A DNA stretch of 64,000 nt, taken from NCBI RefSeq assembly GCF_901709675.1, contig NC_051101.1, positions 124,001-188,000 of the forward strand. The letters run 5' to 3'. The translations under genes were made by a program, and so were the position numbers. The DNA is from Syngnathus acus. Its lineage: Eukaryota; Chordata; Actinopteri; Syngnathiformes; Syngnathidae. Each line of letters opens with the position of its first letter. The stretch's first letter is position 1. This document shows, in pieces, positions 49,095-60,400 of this stretch. Under the pieces are notes generated by a model. The model saw only the letters and a program-made list of their open reading frames with translations. It searched no databases and was not told the origin of the DNA.

Positions 49095-51619
49095 ATGCCA
49101 CCCCGCGTTCGCCTGAAACGTTCTTCGGACGTATCCCTTCATCAGCGGTGAGCAGAAACTGAGAAAAGTGCTCATGTTTACCAACCATTTAATTTCAATT
49201 TCATTTTTAGTCCAAATTAATTCTGCTGTTGAACGAATTAATCCCGGTTTTCTGTCCTCTTGGAAGCTTGGTGTGAACTACTCGTTTTTAATGGGTTTAG
49301 GGTTATTTTGAATGATGGAACTTTATAATTTGTTTGAAATATTAGACAGTCTTTAAGAGATTAACCGGGGGGGGGGGGTTGAACAACACCGCTCTATTTG
49401 TAAATACTGTTTTTGTAATTGATATCTGATCCCCAATTCTCTCAGCAAATAAAAGTACGTAAGAGCTTGGATGTGTAGCATGGGGGTTAATGTCAAACTG
49501 GCTTTGGCTAGGGCAGCGTTTGTTTGCTAATAGTTTGTCGACCCGCCCTAGAACTGCATGCAGTGATTTCACAAGTCGAGGAACTAGGCAGGGATGAAAG
49601 GCAACTTGACGTAGCAAACAAACTAATCGGTCCGAAAAGAGAAGACATGAATTTGGTTCCCATACGTCCTGGAGAATACACTGAAAGAAATAAGAAAAAT
49701 ATTGCAATAATAACAATAAATTGTATAAATTTATTTAAAAATAGTGAGTTACACGTGTATTTTGAAGTATTAACTTTTTGAATTATTTTTTTTCTTCTTC
49801 CCCCTAATTGTCTCTGTAATTCATGATTTTTGGATTTAGCTTCTCTCAGGTGCTGGCTGGGCAACTGATGCGACCCCACGTGGCAACCGCTCCCGAGTCT
49901 GTGCTTCTATTGGTGGCATCCTCATCTTCAGTCAGTCCGGTGAGTTCTCTGCCACTTTTTTCCTAATTAAAAAGTGGCAATTATTTGGACGCAACACATT
50001 TGAATGTGTTGCGTCCAAATAATTTGGCGAGTTTTCGCCCACACATCAAGTTTGCACCAAAACAAGTGAAATGTGCCTGAGTGAGTCTTTCAGTGTAATT
50101 AACCATCCAGAAAGTGACAGCCAATCATTTCGCAGCTCAGCTCCACGAGTTGGAGAGGGGGGGGAGGGTGTCCGGTTGTCGACTGGTTGTCGTCTGGTTG
50201 TCGTGGTAATGGAAGCCAAGCCATTATCGGGCGGTACGGGAGCCGACATGGCCAGAAAACAAGGCAATTTGACAATGGCAAGCGCAGTGATCTGCTGTTC
50301 ATCCATCCATGCATCCAGGCGGATCTTAAGCACGCGGTTATCCAAGAGGCCAATCTGGGCCAGCTCTTTCCTGGTGCTAGCATCAGCTGCTCGCTGTCAG
50401 TTTTGGATTATGGGATTCTGTTAGCGTTTGTCTACCAAAGCAATTGACAGAGTACCAGCAGCTGTTTTCGCCGCTCTTACGGCTTCCGTTTGCTTGAAAC
50501 AAGTGGCGGTCAGCTCGGGATGTCAACTAGAGACGTGTGATCGTAGCGAGGGCCCGGCTGACACGCCGTGCTAGCAGCTATGTCTATGTTTGCGTCTTCC
50601 AGAAGAGTCAAACGTGCTTCTCGCCGGTGCCCGCGACTTCACCCCCCACCAGACGAGCGAGCGTGTGGACCCGGCTGGGCTGGCGGCGGGTCGGCTTCTG
50701 GACTTTCCGGAACAAGTACGGATGGAGAGCCAGGTGCCGCGCCGCCCTCGCCAAACCAAGTGAGTGATAGGTGTCGCCTCTGCAACAAAAATCCTAATCC
50801 CCGCCCCCACACACACCTGGACAAAAGTTCCATTGTCGATATTCACGGCATGGCTTGTTTGTATTTTTAGGCAATTTTCTCCCTGTGTTCTCCAATTTGA
50901 ACTCGTACTACCCAATTTCGTTGGCTTGTTTGTTGCCTGAGAGGGAAATGAGCTTGAGCTCACCTAAAAACTGAAGAACAACCCAAAACTTGCAATGAAA
51001 GAAACTTGGAAAATGTAGTCGGATATACCGTCACCATTGAGACGAACCATTCCGACCTGTGGTGCTAGTCTTAGAATGTCATGCAGGATTTCGCATTTGA
51101 AGAGAGTGCCTCGAAGCGGCCGAATACTTGGGGACAGTTAAAAAAAAATAAAATTAAAAAAATAACAAGCAGACCTCATGAATAAGTGATCCTTTTTGCC
51201 ACGGCAAACAGACCAAGGTCCAAGACGACAACTCGCATGCCAGATTTTTGTTCTGCCTTTTGTCTCTCGCGTGTCGATGAACGACAGCAGTCCGTGAAGG
51301 CTTCTTGACGAGCCAAGCCTTCACACACTGAGTCACATGTGGCTGTCCCTCCACAGGAGGGAGTGGAAGGCTGGCTGGACATCGCTGCCAAAAAGTGGCT
51401 CGTGGAGCCCTGGAGTCCTCTGTTTGTTCGAGGGGGCAGAGCATCAAAGTGCCCACTAAAAGAGAGCTGGACGCGCAGCTGGATGGCTACATGGCCATGT
51501 CCAAGAAGCGACTGGATGCCGACCTAGACGCGTATATGGCCAAGTCCAAGAAGCAACTGGACGCCGATCTGGACGCCTACATGGCGCTCGCCGGACAGTC
51601 ACCAACATGGTGGGAATGA
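49095..51619 (+). CDS. CHTOP-like gene or gene remnant
   Basis: CHTOP is an mRNA-export and PRMT1-associated protein. Only the ends are recognisable. At 49095-49150, MPPRVRLKRSSDVSLHQR aligns by pattern with the CHTOP start (P-K-V-x-L-K-S-T...S-L-N-E-R) and ends at a donor CG|GTGAGC. The last exon, from acceptor CCACAG at 51356 to the TGA at 51617-51619, reads GGSGRLAGH, then LDAQLDGYMAMS, LDADLDAYMAKS and LDADLDAYMALA. These are three copies of the UAP56-binding motif seen at the CHTOP and ALYREF C-termini. CHTOP normally has two. The Arg/Gly-rich middle is not found as a clean frame. 50602-50756 has good splice sites and an Arg-rich frame but an unproven phase. It could be a diverged paralogue or a decaying copy. 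Confidence 0.45.
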
Positions 51620-52720
51620 GCGCTGCGCGCTTTGCCACCTCCAAGCTTTTTTTTTTTTTTTTCATTTTGCCTAGCGTTCGCATAGACTTATTTAGCTTGC
51701 GGGCCTGTTAGATAGGTGAGAGGGACCAACGGGTGCACAAGTTTTACTTTGTGTTCTGGAAAGAAGGCTCGGAGGTTTTTCTTCATACCCTCAGCTGAAC
51801 GGTCGCCAACATCAGCAAGAGCACCAAACTGGGTCCTGCCCCTGAAGCCTTAACAGGTCAAAGGTCACATGTGTACACACTTCCTCGGCAGAGTTTGACA
51901 TTCGGACCTTTGCTCACCTTGTTTCTGGCCTTTGGAGATGTTGCTGTAACTAGGCACAACAGCGCCAAACAGGCATTTGTGGCTGTGTTGGTCCCTTACA
52001 TTCCAATCATGGCTTGATTGTGAAAACAAGTAGAAAATTGGTCTCCACACTTTGTGGCAGTCAGTGATGACAACAAATGAATCTCGATCTCAAAATAACT
52101 TTGTGTAAAGCTTTTTAGTGGGTTTGTGTGTGTGACCTGTTCTTTGATTTAAGAATCGTTTGGTGCCTTGGCATTTGAGCTAAATTTGTTCTGTGACTGC
52201 GCATGTAACTCGAAACACTTGCATCTCAAGTTGATAGAATTCAATGCTAATGTTATCAGTCAATTCCAGACCCCCCCCCCCCCCCACACACACAAAACAC
52301 CACAATGTGTTTGTTTTTTTGTTATTGGAGTGGCAAAAAAGTCACAGTTGTAACATTTGTGCTCAGCAAAACATGAAAACACGTACAACCCGCTGCTGTT
52401 CTTAATGTGATTTGCTTCATTTTTTCGGTCGGTTGGCAAAAAGTGGTGCATTTGTGCTGCCAGATGGTTTTGGACTGCCACTTGTGGGCAGGTGGAGCGA
52501 ATGATGCCGGCGCTATCTAGCTGCAAGGGTCTGTATTGCATCGCCATCTTCCGTTTATCTTTTTTATCTAACATAATGAAAATGAATTTAAAAAAAAAAA
52601 AAAAGTATCTCGCCATGCAAGTGGAAACTTGGCGACCGGCGTGCGTTGTGTGTGTCCTTACCATAGTCGTAGTCAAAGGTGGCCGTGTAATCGTAGTCGG
52701 GCGTGGGGGTCAAAAAGTCA
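51620..52720. other. Stretch without recognised gene
   Basis: Contains a poly-T run at 51648-51662, a C-run at 52270-52285 and a poly-A run at about 52590. No supported coding region. An AATAAA for the CHTOP-like gene was not seen. Confidence 0.5.
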
Positions 52721-52724
52721 AAGT

Positions 52725-53540
52725 CAGCTTTATTGTCAATTTCTTCACATGCCAAGACACAAAGAAATCGAAATTACGTTCCCACTCTCCCACGGTGACA
52801 AGACGTAGTACACAATATACATACAAGTAAACAACACAAAAAAATAAAAACAAGAAGGCACAAACAATGAATAAATAAGAGTGATGAATAAATAATAAAT
52901 AAACAAATAACACAATAAATAAGAGGAGCAAAAATGGAGCAAGTGTGCATACAGCAGACAGTCAGAATATAGCGCAAAAGTACAGGACGCTACGCAGAAG
53001 GGGGGAGAGAGTTCAGGATCCTAACAGCCTGGAGAATGAAGCTGTTGGTGAGTCTGGTGGTGCGGGAGCGCAGGCTCCTGTACCTCTTCACAGAGGGCAG
53101 AAGATCGAACAAAGAGTGAGCGGGGTGACTCGTGGTCGCCTTGCGGGTGAGATGGGAGGTGTAAATGTCCTTCAAGGAGGGGAGTGAAGCACCAATAACC
53201 TTACCAGCCGTGTTCACTATGCGCTGCAGGGCCTTCATGTTGTATTCAGTGCACCTACCACCCCAAACAGTGATACAACTGGAGAGGAGGCCGGAGGAGC
53301 ACTTGCTCGCCTGAGTTTCCGCAGGAAGTACAGGCGGCGCTGGGCCTTCTTCGCCAGTGATGCGGCGGACCAGGAGAGATCCTCACTAATGTGCACCCCC
53401 ACTCCTTGGTCTTGTTGACGTTCAGCAGGAGGTTGTTGTCCTTGCACCCCGTGGTCAGAAGGTCAACCTCCAACCTGTATTGAGTCTCGTCGCCCTTGGT
53501 GATGAGACCCACCAGAGTCGTGTCGTCAGCAGATTTCAGT
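52725..53540 (-). pseudogene. L2-like LINE 3' fragment
   Basis: On the minus strand, 52990-53238 encodes MKALQRIVNTAGKVIGASLP through VRILNSLPPSA, the conserved LINE RT C-terminus. 53235-53512 holds upstream RT pieces (GLITKGDETQYRLEVDLL, NNLLLNVNKTKE) with frameshifts. The 3' untranslated part matches 11095-11410. Confidence 0.85.
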
Positions 53541-53543
53541 GGC

Positions 53544-54798
53544 CAGGGCTGTGGACTCGGTCGGATTTTTGCACCGAGTCCGGCCTCTTGACCACCGAGT
53601 CCGAGTCCGGCTGTCCATTTTTTCTGTTAATTCATGTGACTGCTTAGTCTTTATTCAAGGCTAATTTAGATCAAAATTTAAATACCGTTTTTTTTCCATG
53701 TATAATGCGCCCCCATGTATAATACGCACCCTAAAAATGGCATGTCGATGCTGGAAAAAAGCCTGTACCCATGTATAATACGCACCCAAATTTTGACTTT
53801 TTTTTATTTATTTTTTTTTATTTATTTTTTTTTTTTTAAAGTCCCAATGATCGTCACACACGCATCTGGGTGTGGTGAAATTTGTCCTCTGCATTTGACC
53901 CATCCCCGTGTGATTTTGATCCATCCCCTGGGGGAGAGGGGAGCAGTGAGCAGCAGCGGCGCCGCGCTCGGGAATCATTTGGTGATCTAACCCCCCAATT
54001 CCAACCCTTAATGCTGAGTGCCAAGCAGGGAGGCAATGGGTCCCATTTTTATAGTCTTTGGTATGACCCGGCCGGGTTACTTAAGTCCGTAAACATAAAA
54101 TTATTTCAGAAAAAAGATCATCTTTGGGAACAACCGGATGTTATTCTGCCGGTCAGTATCACTGCGCATGCAGTAGCAAACTCGATAGCGAAGAAATATG
54201 TGAGACTCTCAACGGGATCACCAATATTTGAGTGATGTTCCAGTTATTTATCACAATTATTTATTATTATAATAATAATATATATAATATATATAATAAT
54301 TATTTATTTATTATTCACAATTGTCATGGTGATCTTTCTGGTGATTTCTTAACTAGGCTGGATGTATTTTTTTTGTTGGCGTTGATTTCTCCGACTGCCC
54401 AGAAAGGCACCACCGCGATCAGTTAGGTTAAAATGAAAAGAGAGGAAAGTGACGTAAAGAACCATCCGTGACAAGATTTTCTTCAAAAATTGTTGTACCA
54501 TGATTTTCTTCAAAAAAAAAAAAAAAATTGTATCCATGTATAATGCGCACCCCAGATTTTAGGACAATAAATTAGTTAAATTTTGCGCATTATACACGGA
54601 AAAACGGTAATTACAACCAGGGCTGTGGACTCGGACTCGGGGACTCGGACTCGGTTGGACTCGGTCATTTTTTTGCCGGACTCGGACTCGGTGCTGATTT
54701 TGACCGAGTCCACCGAGTCCGACAATAAAAAAAATACGTTCAATTTTATTTTCATCATGCTGCTGAGAATGCGCGTAGGAATACTGTCCACAGCCCTG
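53544..54798. mobile_element. Composite region of hAT ends (CAGGGCTGTGGACTCGG) around a MITE
   Basis: CAGGGCTGTGGACTCGG starts at 53544 and again at 54618. The mirrored end CCACAGCCCTG closes at 54798. GGACTCGG/CCGAGTCC repeats lie near each end. Either one element was interrupted or two copies sit side by side. Non-coding. Confidence 0.6.
53683..54609. mobile_element. MITE, TACCGTTTTTTTTCC family
   Basis: TACCGTTTTTTTTCCATGTA is mirrored by CACGGAAAAACGGTA at 54595-54609. Subterminal TATAATGCGC/ATAATACGCACC repeats follow. A copy of the dispersed repeat at 14086-14232 is nested at 53838-53985. Confidence 0.75.
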
Positions 54799-54849
54799 CT
54801 TACGATCAAGTTTGAAAAAGAACTTGACAGCATTGAGCGCCGCCGGCGT

Positions 54850-55030
54850 TTGTCGGCCGCCACCTCGCCAACCGGTCAAACGCGCATGCGCGTGAGGGGA
54901 AATCCCGCAAAGGAGGAGGGACAAACAGAGCGATTGGTTTTGCTGGCTTTTTAATGAATGGCGACTGTGACTACGGGGGCCCATTAGGTCCAGAAAAGAT
55001 GACAAGACGCTTGCCAAAATGGCAAGGAAA
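54850..55030. mobile_element. hAT fragment related to 14239-15273
   Basis: GACAAACAGAGCGATTGGTT through TTTAATGAATGGCGACTGTG and GGGCCCATTAGGTCCAGAAA match 15005-15110 in inverted orientation, almost without differences. Confidence 0.75.
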
Positions 55031-56149
55031 AAATGCACAGTGTTGGATTTTGGTCCACAATTTAGGGAGCGCTATCTGCGCCTCACGGCAAAAGCCATTG
55101 CCAATCACCTGTTATCCAATTCACTCACTGCGTGCTCGTTTAATTTCTTCAGATTTAGGAAAATGCAAAGACACTGAAGCAGAAATTAGACTTACACAGG
55201 TTGGTTGAGTTCAATCATAATTCTTGTTAAGAAAGCTCTGTTTTCAGGAAAGTACAATACAGCGCTGGGCCCTTCAAGAGCAGAAAGTCTCCATTCAGAA
55301 AAGGCAACGTTCAAGGTTCTTTGGTCAGCTTATATTCAGTTGGTGTGGGGCGCGTTTGATGGGTGATGAGTAGTTGGGGTGGGGCGAGTTCGCAGGAGAG
55401 TTTGATTCCATGGGAGTGGGTGCTGGTTATGGAAGATTCGGTGTGTGTGTCTTTCGGCCTTGGTGATCATCTTTGGCCGAGTCCTTGGCTGTCTCCTTCT
55501 GGCACCAGCTGGTTTTTTATCTCCGAGTGACCTTCCTGTAAACATTCTTCTCCATCCTTGCACATATGCTGTCGTACCTCATTCTTTCACTTATCGAAAA
55601 GCTGGCGTCCCGCATTAGGCGACATATGACGTTTAGTCAAAACACAAGATATAATCAAGTACTGAACGGTCAAGACGACTCTGGCCGTGTCCATGATGTA
55701 GAGAACAAACATCAGGCATGCATTACACAGTTCCTTAAGGGTCATTAAGCTATGTAAGCAACATATCAAAATACATTTATTTTGCAGTGCACAGAAATAC
55801 ATATTGAATCATAAAGTTGTAGCAACCTCTGTTATTATCTTGCATCAAAGAATGTCTAGTTATGTCTGCTTTATTGGTTGATTCCATGAATATACTTGTC
55901 TGCTTGTATACTTTATCCAAAGAGATGTGAGCGTATCTGGTATTGTGGCTAGGTGGGTTTTGTGTCTTTTGCCCCTATTCCTTCACACCCTCTGTTGACC
56001 TCAGTTAAACTGAGGTCACCAAAAACCCATATGTGTTCGTACTCCCTCTGTCGGCCCACCACGTCCCTCTGTGGAGCCGCTTCAAGTCCCTCTGTGGGGC
56101 CGCCAATGAGTGAGAAAAATAAATATAGATAAAATTCATACCCAGACAT

Positions 56150-56295
56150 TTGTAAAAGATGGAGAGGGGAAAGGCAATTGGCCTAGACGACATTCCAGTG
56201 ACAGCATGGAACTATCAAGGAGAGATGGCAGGGGAGATTCTTAAAAAGCGAGAAGATTCCCGAAAGAAGTGGAAGATGAAAACGAAAACGTGAGA
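56150..56295 (+). pseudogene. Possible short LINE RT fragment
   Basis: GGAGAGGGGAAAGGCAATTG translates near the LINE phrase GKAIGLDDIPV (usual form GKAxGxDxIPxE), followed by a purine-rich stretch. Only about 40 codons; weak. Confidence 0.3.
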
Positions 56296-56395
56296 GAAAA
56301 ATACATAAACAAATAACGAAATACATACATACATCCATACATGCACATAGACAGACAGACATCGAACGATCGCCCATTCTGTCACTCGGTCATTC

Positions 56396-56397
56396 AG

Positions 56398-56453
<56 letters not shown>
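56396..56453. repeat. (TCAA)n microsatellite
   Basis: About 14 TCAA units. Confidence 0.95.
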
Positions 56454-56455
<2 letters not shown>

Positions 56456-56580
56456 CCGCACTCACTCACAAGTGTTAATTAATTTGTAATAGTATTGCAA
56501 GCAGTTTAAACTCTATTGGAATATGTGAATGTCCATATCTGTTCTATCAAATTCTAATCCTTCTTTACCTTTGTATAAGG

Positions 56581-56903
56581 CACAGGTGTCAAACTCAAGG
56601 CCCGGGGGCCAGATGCAGCCAGGCACATCATTTTATGTGGCCCGCGAAGACAAATTGTGCCTCATATTCATGTCATTACTCGAATTGCAAATTGTCTTCA
56701 CTTTTAACAATATTTTATTTTTAAATAGTAGACCAGTTTTTTACTTGTCTGATTTGAAAACGAATTACTTGTTAGTTTACTTTGTAGCTTCTACTGTATA
56801 TAACATGAGGTGCTCATACATTTATTTGGGGTGACAGTCATAACCGCCCTCCAAAAGAAGCTATGACTACAATGCGGCCAGGGAAAAAATTTGACACCCC
56901 TGG
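56581..56903. mobile_element. 323-bp hAT MITE with perfect 8-bp target duplication
   Basis: It runs from CACAGGTGTCAAACTCAAGG to TTTGACACCCCTG. GTATAAGG flanks both sides (56573-56580 and 56904-56911). Non-coding. It is inserted in the LTR, so it is younger than the retroelement. Confidence 0.85.
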
Positions 56904-57464
56904 TATAAGGGATAGCCTTTTCAAAGCATAGTCATCGTAATTTATTCAATCTGTTGTTTGACTAACATTTAATCATTGATCAATCACGTATCTTAATTCA
57001 TGCTTTTCCTCCTTTGAAGCGACTATGTACTTCAAACCAAACGCCACCATTTTATAGGGAAAAACTTTTGTTGAATCTATTTGTTTTCGCCATAATACTC
57101 CTGCAGTCATCTTAAATGTGTTCAATTTATCAATCCCTTCCATTGTTTATCCTGCAAATGAATCACGTGAATAATGTGTTATTCAAACTTTAACGTTCAT
57201 AAGTTATCCACCTGTTCCAAATTCGTTTGGAGTCTGTATGTTATTGTTCCAATTTTTTACATTTAATACTCTCCCACCTATGTGATCCTGTTTTGAAAGG
57301 TCAACAATTTATTATAAGCTATTTTAAAACTCTCCACACTTGTTACCAGGCTTTGGCTCCATTTCACGATGTTGTCTCCCATTCACTTCATTTCTGCCAA
57401 GCTGCTTCTTCTCCTCCGTCTCGCATGTTGAAGACTCAATTCTGAAAACACTTAAAATCTCACA

Positions 57465-57477
57465 ATTCCCCCCTTTG
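57465..57477 (-). other. Polypurine tract of the LTR element
   Basis: On the minus strand CAAAGGGGGGAAT directly precedes the LTR start TGTGAG, the expected place for plus-strand priming. Confidence 0.5.
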
Positions 57478-60400
57478 TTTTTTTTATTATTTTCAATTTT
57501 TTTTTTTTAATTTTTATTTTATTTATTTATTTATTTTTTTTCCCCCTTTTGACACATTCTAAAAAATGTGGCACTATGGTTAAAAGTAAAAATAACAATT
57601 TCCATGGTAACATACCCATCGCCAGCTGGACTTCGGTGTACCTCCAGATGCCATCCTGGCCTGGAATCACCAATTCTCAGTCCCTGAAACTCGACTGGCA
57701 GCATCTCACATGGCTGTATGAACAAAAGCCATCACCCTCCTGTAGCTGTGCATGCAGCTCTCCGGACAATAAACATCCATAATACCAAGAAATAAAATTC
57801 ATAATGCTAAACAAAAAAGAATCCACACACGGGCGCATGTCAAACGTATGAAATTGAAAACTGGAGCCTGCCGAGCCTGTCCTGAAAACGATCACATTTA
57901 CAAACTCATTATGAAAAGTAAGGGGTTAGTTGTTAATGCATGTTCACAGACATGACACAAAATTCTCCAAGACTGCAGTTGACAACCTGCAAAGTAAACA
58001 CGAGTTTAACAAATAAAGCACAATCTGCTCCCTGGGTTGCTGTTAGAGGCTGCAATACAATTAGGTAAAACATCAAAACAAAGCAAGTCATCACAAATTC
58101 CGTCACGTACATTTCGTCACACTGTCAGGTAAGTCCAGAGTTGTTGTCATACACTGTCTTGACTCAGAGTCTTGATTGTCAATGCTGGTATAGTCACGTC
58201 TGGTCATAATCTTGAATTGGGCCTTCTCCATTGAAGTCTTTTGTTGTCAATGGTGCCCCAGAGTAATCCCAAACCCATATTTATTCCAAAATTAGCCCCG
58301 ATCAATCTTGCTTTTTCAAATCTGTAGTATTATTATATTTTTCAGGTGAGAGGAATGTTATCCTCTGCTGTGATCACATCACCCCAACTTTGAATCATGT
58401 TAACCATTCACAATACACCACCACCACAAGCACAGACTTGACATTCATACACCATTACAGACAAACTGTCATCCCACAACACACACATAAAAATGTACAA
58501 TATTAAATTGTAAAAGGAACCATTCCTACGCAAACTTTTCTCCTCAATTAAAATTTCCCTTTTTTTATTTTAAATTCAAAATTAATATCTAATTGTCTGG
58601 TCTCCTGTCCTCTCATCGTTTGCCAATATGCAGAATGCTGGAACATGATTTAACTCCCCATTTAGTTTGCTCACATCTCACACTTAGACTATTTGACACT
58701 TTGTGTGGAGCTGTAACTTCAATATTTCCACCTTCCCATATTTCTTCCACTAACCAGTTCCATTTTGCTTTCAGTTTAAATTCATCCCTCCAAATAACTA
58801 CCTCTGGCAAAGAACCAAAAAATTATAGAGCACTCCCTTTTACTGTTACCTAGTTCCTTCATTCATCTCCTCACAAGCATTACTGACCCTCCTAAAAAAT
58901 AATGATACTAAAAATAATGTTTAAAAAACAATATACACAGCTTCTTCCTGCCACTTACACTATCACCTTGAAGATTATCGTTCTCATTTTTGTTGATGCC
59001 AATTCTTAGAATAAAAAGAAATGCTTACTCTTGATAATGGAGTCACGCTAAATCACAAATTTTGAAACCTTCTTCCATGTTCCCCCTTTGTACCTATCAA
59101 AACCAATTAGAAATATTTTTACTGTCATGATCATCATTGTGGCCTTCACACTTATTGTTCCTGTACTTTAAATGGTCAATTTTTGTACATTTGAAGCCCT
59201 TTGAGACTTGCTTGTGGGCTATATACGTAAATAAACTTGACTTGCCTTGACTTGATTATTATTCAACTTCTTCTGCATTCTTCTGCCTCTTTTTTACTTA
59301 TTTATTTATTTATTTTTTATTTTATTATTTTTTTTTTTTTTAGCTTAACTACTTCTACAAATTCATCGGATTCACTTCATTCCACTTTTAACACTTTTAA
59401 CACATTCTAAATATTTACGTTTTTTTGAAAAATTTACACATTTTAAGCCAATATTTCACCATTCAATCTTCATGGCACATTCAACATTTCTCATTTTCTT
59501 CCTCATAATTCCTCCAATTCGCCTTCTTTAACTTCCCAATTCACCTTCTTTCACTTTCTAGATTAAAATTTCACATTTTCACTTTCAACATTGCGGTAAC
59601 ATTTTGCAAAATTTCCTTTTTCCCTTATAATTTCTAATTAATTTTTTCACTGACTCAACCCATTTCAATTTTTGAACTGTTCATCTTATGCCTACCTATT
59701 CCAAAACTTCCCACTTTTGAAAAATTTCAAATTTTCAACTTTAAAATTCACGCCCAATTTTACAGAATTCTTTCTATCTTTTCATCCATTTTCTGACCAC
59801 TTCAACACGTTCCAAATTTAAACACAATCTTGTAGCATTCCCCGAATTTTTATTCAGCCTCTACGCCTTCACACGCAATTTCTACAGAAATGACAAATTC
59901 TAATTATTATTGTTAATCCTCCGTGACCCTCGTAAGGACAAGCCGCACCAGTAATGGATGGATGGATGGATTGTTAATCCTAACCCCAAGTACCTATCAT
60001 AAATTGCCATTTAAATCAATTGTCGCAAGGGTCATGTCACTGTAATTGTTATTTAAAAACCCTACTGTATTCTTTTTTAATTAAGTAGTGCCCTGTATTA
60101 CTATTGTGCTGACTATCCAGAATTCCAACTTTCTTATGGCCCCAAATATGCATCCTATAAATCAGTCACAGTTGATGTGTAATTAAATTCTGTCGTTTCG
60201 ATAAAGGTCAATTAAGTTTAGCAATTCAGCCTTCTTTTGCCCGAATCCAAATTTTCACCGGTCCAATTATAAAATTTCATTATTTCAATTAGATCCATCA
60301 TGTCTTCGAAATGCTATGTTACATATAGAAATTTATGATTCAAATGATTTAATTTCTATCGATCAATGCACACTTTGCAAAGATTCTGATCACGCTGTCG

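Larger units (their letters stand above)
55041..57464 (-). repeat. 3' LTR of the large retroelement
   Basis: About 2.4 kb, with the boundary set by the repeat start at 55041 and by the polypurine tract at 57465. It contains a (TCAA)n array at 56396-56453 and a 323-bp hAT MITE, so the original LTR was about 2.1 kb. Confidence 0.55.

Noticed and set aside
49524-49781. Candidate middle exon of the CHTOP-like gene (frame with VEELGRDERQLDVANKL)
   Set aside because: An acceptor-like CCTAG precedes it, but the peptide has no Arg/Gly repeats and no phase agreement with the 49150 donor.
50602-50756. Exon with good acceptor and donor between the CHTOP-like ends
   Set aside because: All three frames are open, so the coding frame is undetermined and no family match was seen. 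It is mentioned only within the gene entry.
56396-56453. Possible CRISPR-like regular repeat
   Set aside because: It is a simple TCAA tetranucleotide run without spacers, in a vertebrate genome.
58593-58853. Open frames on both strands inside the LTR element interior
   Set aside because: Under 90 codons, no retroviral motifs, and no neighbouring frames that continue them.
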